Assembly: GCA_964003875.1 (NCBI GenBank)
Contig: CAXFLH010000101.1
Coordinates: forward strand, 1 to 5,010
Length of the DNA: 5,010 nt
Direction: 5' to 3'
DNA from: UBA8444 sp964003875
Lineage (GTDB): Bacteria > Bacteroidota > Bacteroidia > Flavobacteriales > UBA7312
The translations under genes and the position numbers were made by a program. This document shows, in pieces, positions 4,885 through 5,010 of the stretch (position 1 is the first letter of the stretch; every line of letters starts with the position of its first letter). Under the pieces are notes generated by a model. That model was not told the DNA's origin. It did not search any database and was given only the letters and a program-made list of their open reading frames with translations.

Positions 4885-5010
4885 TGATTTAAATATACTT
4901 TTTTATAAAAGTTAGATTCATCTATAAAGATTTTATCCTTATTTAAAGTACAATATAAATTTATCCAACATTTATCACCTTGCTTTGGGTAAACCCACAA
5001 TTCATCTATA
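4881..5010 (-). CDS. 3' end of an unidentified gene entering from the right edge
   Basis: The last 42 codons of a minus-strand frame, open to the window edge, read IDELWVYPKQGDKCWINLYC, then a Lys- and Asn-rich end finishing VYLNQ. Its TGA (4881-4883) shares bases with the ATG at 4882-4884, giving a four-base ATGA overlap with the transferase fragment. That overlap supports real coding and an operon read leftwards. Composition is very AT-rich, like the neighbouring polysaccharide-type fragments. I do not recognise the family from this tail; membership in a surface-polysaccharide cluster is inferred from the neighbour only. Confidence 0.55.
   Translation of the reverse strand, partial: IDELWVYPKQGDKCWINLYCTLNKDKIFIDESNFYKKVYLNQ

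Overview
The window looks like chromosomal DNA from a marine or aquatic member of the Bacteroidetes (Flavobacteriia or Cryomorphaceae-like), probably a metagenome-type contig. Supporting signs are low GC, starts without Shine-Dalgarno sequences, a clear type IX secretion (T9SS) C-terminal sorting domain, the Cys-rich 'WNC...ACVELSDGTGDF' module common in secreted Bacteroidetes proteins, and a second kind of short C-terminal tail on a secreted hydrolase.

Layout, left to right. At the left edge (1-75, minus) is a fragment matching the middle of a T9SS sorting domain, cut off upstream by an in-frame stop. Positions 234-1427 (plus) encode an exported beta-lactamase-fold serine hydrolase with a Sec signal peptide. 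It converges, with only 9 bases between stops, on 1437-2309 (minus), a YhhW-type pirin with an unusual Tat-like leader. Positions 2310-2691 are a mostly non-coding gap holding a possible 40-residue ORF (2345-2467), a short open stretch upstream of it, and a strong hairpin terminator (2623-2665) for the next gene.

Positions 2692-4884 (minus) are one uninterrupted 730-codon frame made of three unrelated parts: the N-terminus of a glycosyltransferase-like protein (residues about 1-113), the N-terminal third of a class I SAM methyltransferase (about 114-185), and the C-terminal three quarters of a secreted fasciclin (FAS1) protein ending in a T9SS tail (about 197-730). Its start overlaps by ATGA the stop of another minus-strand gene that enters from the right edge (4881-5010), as in a polysaccharide-biosynthesis operon.

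How the parts relate: the serine hydrolase and the FAS1 protein are envelope or secreted proteins, the pirin is a probable redox or dioxygenase-type cupin, and the right-hand material is cell-surface polysaccharide biosynthesis. The outstanding anomaly is the three-part frame, which joins cytoplasmic enzyme fragments to a T9SS cargo lacking a signal peptide. It is either a genuine rearrangement scar or an assembly chimera, and the sequence alone cannot decide. I see no CRISPR, tRNA, rRNA, insertion sequence or phage structure, and no convincing new defence or mobile system.
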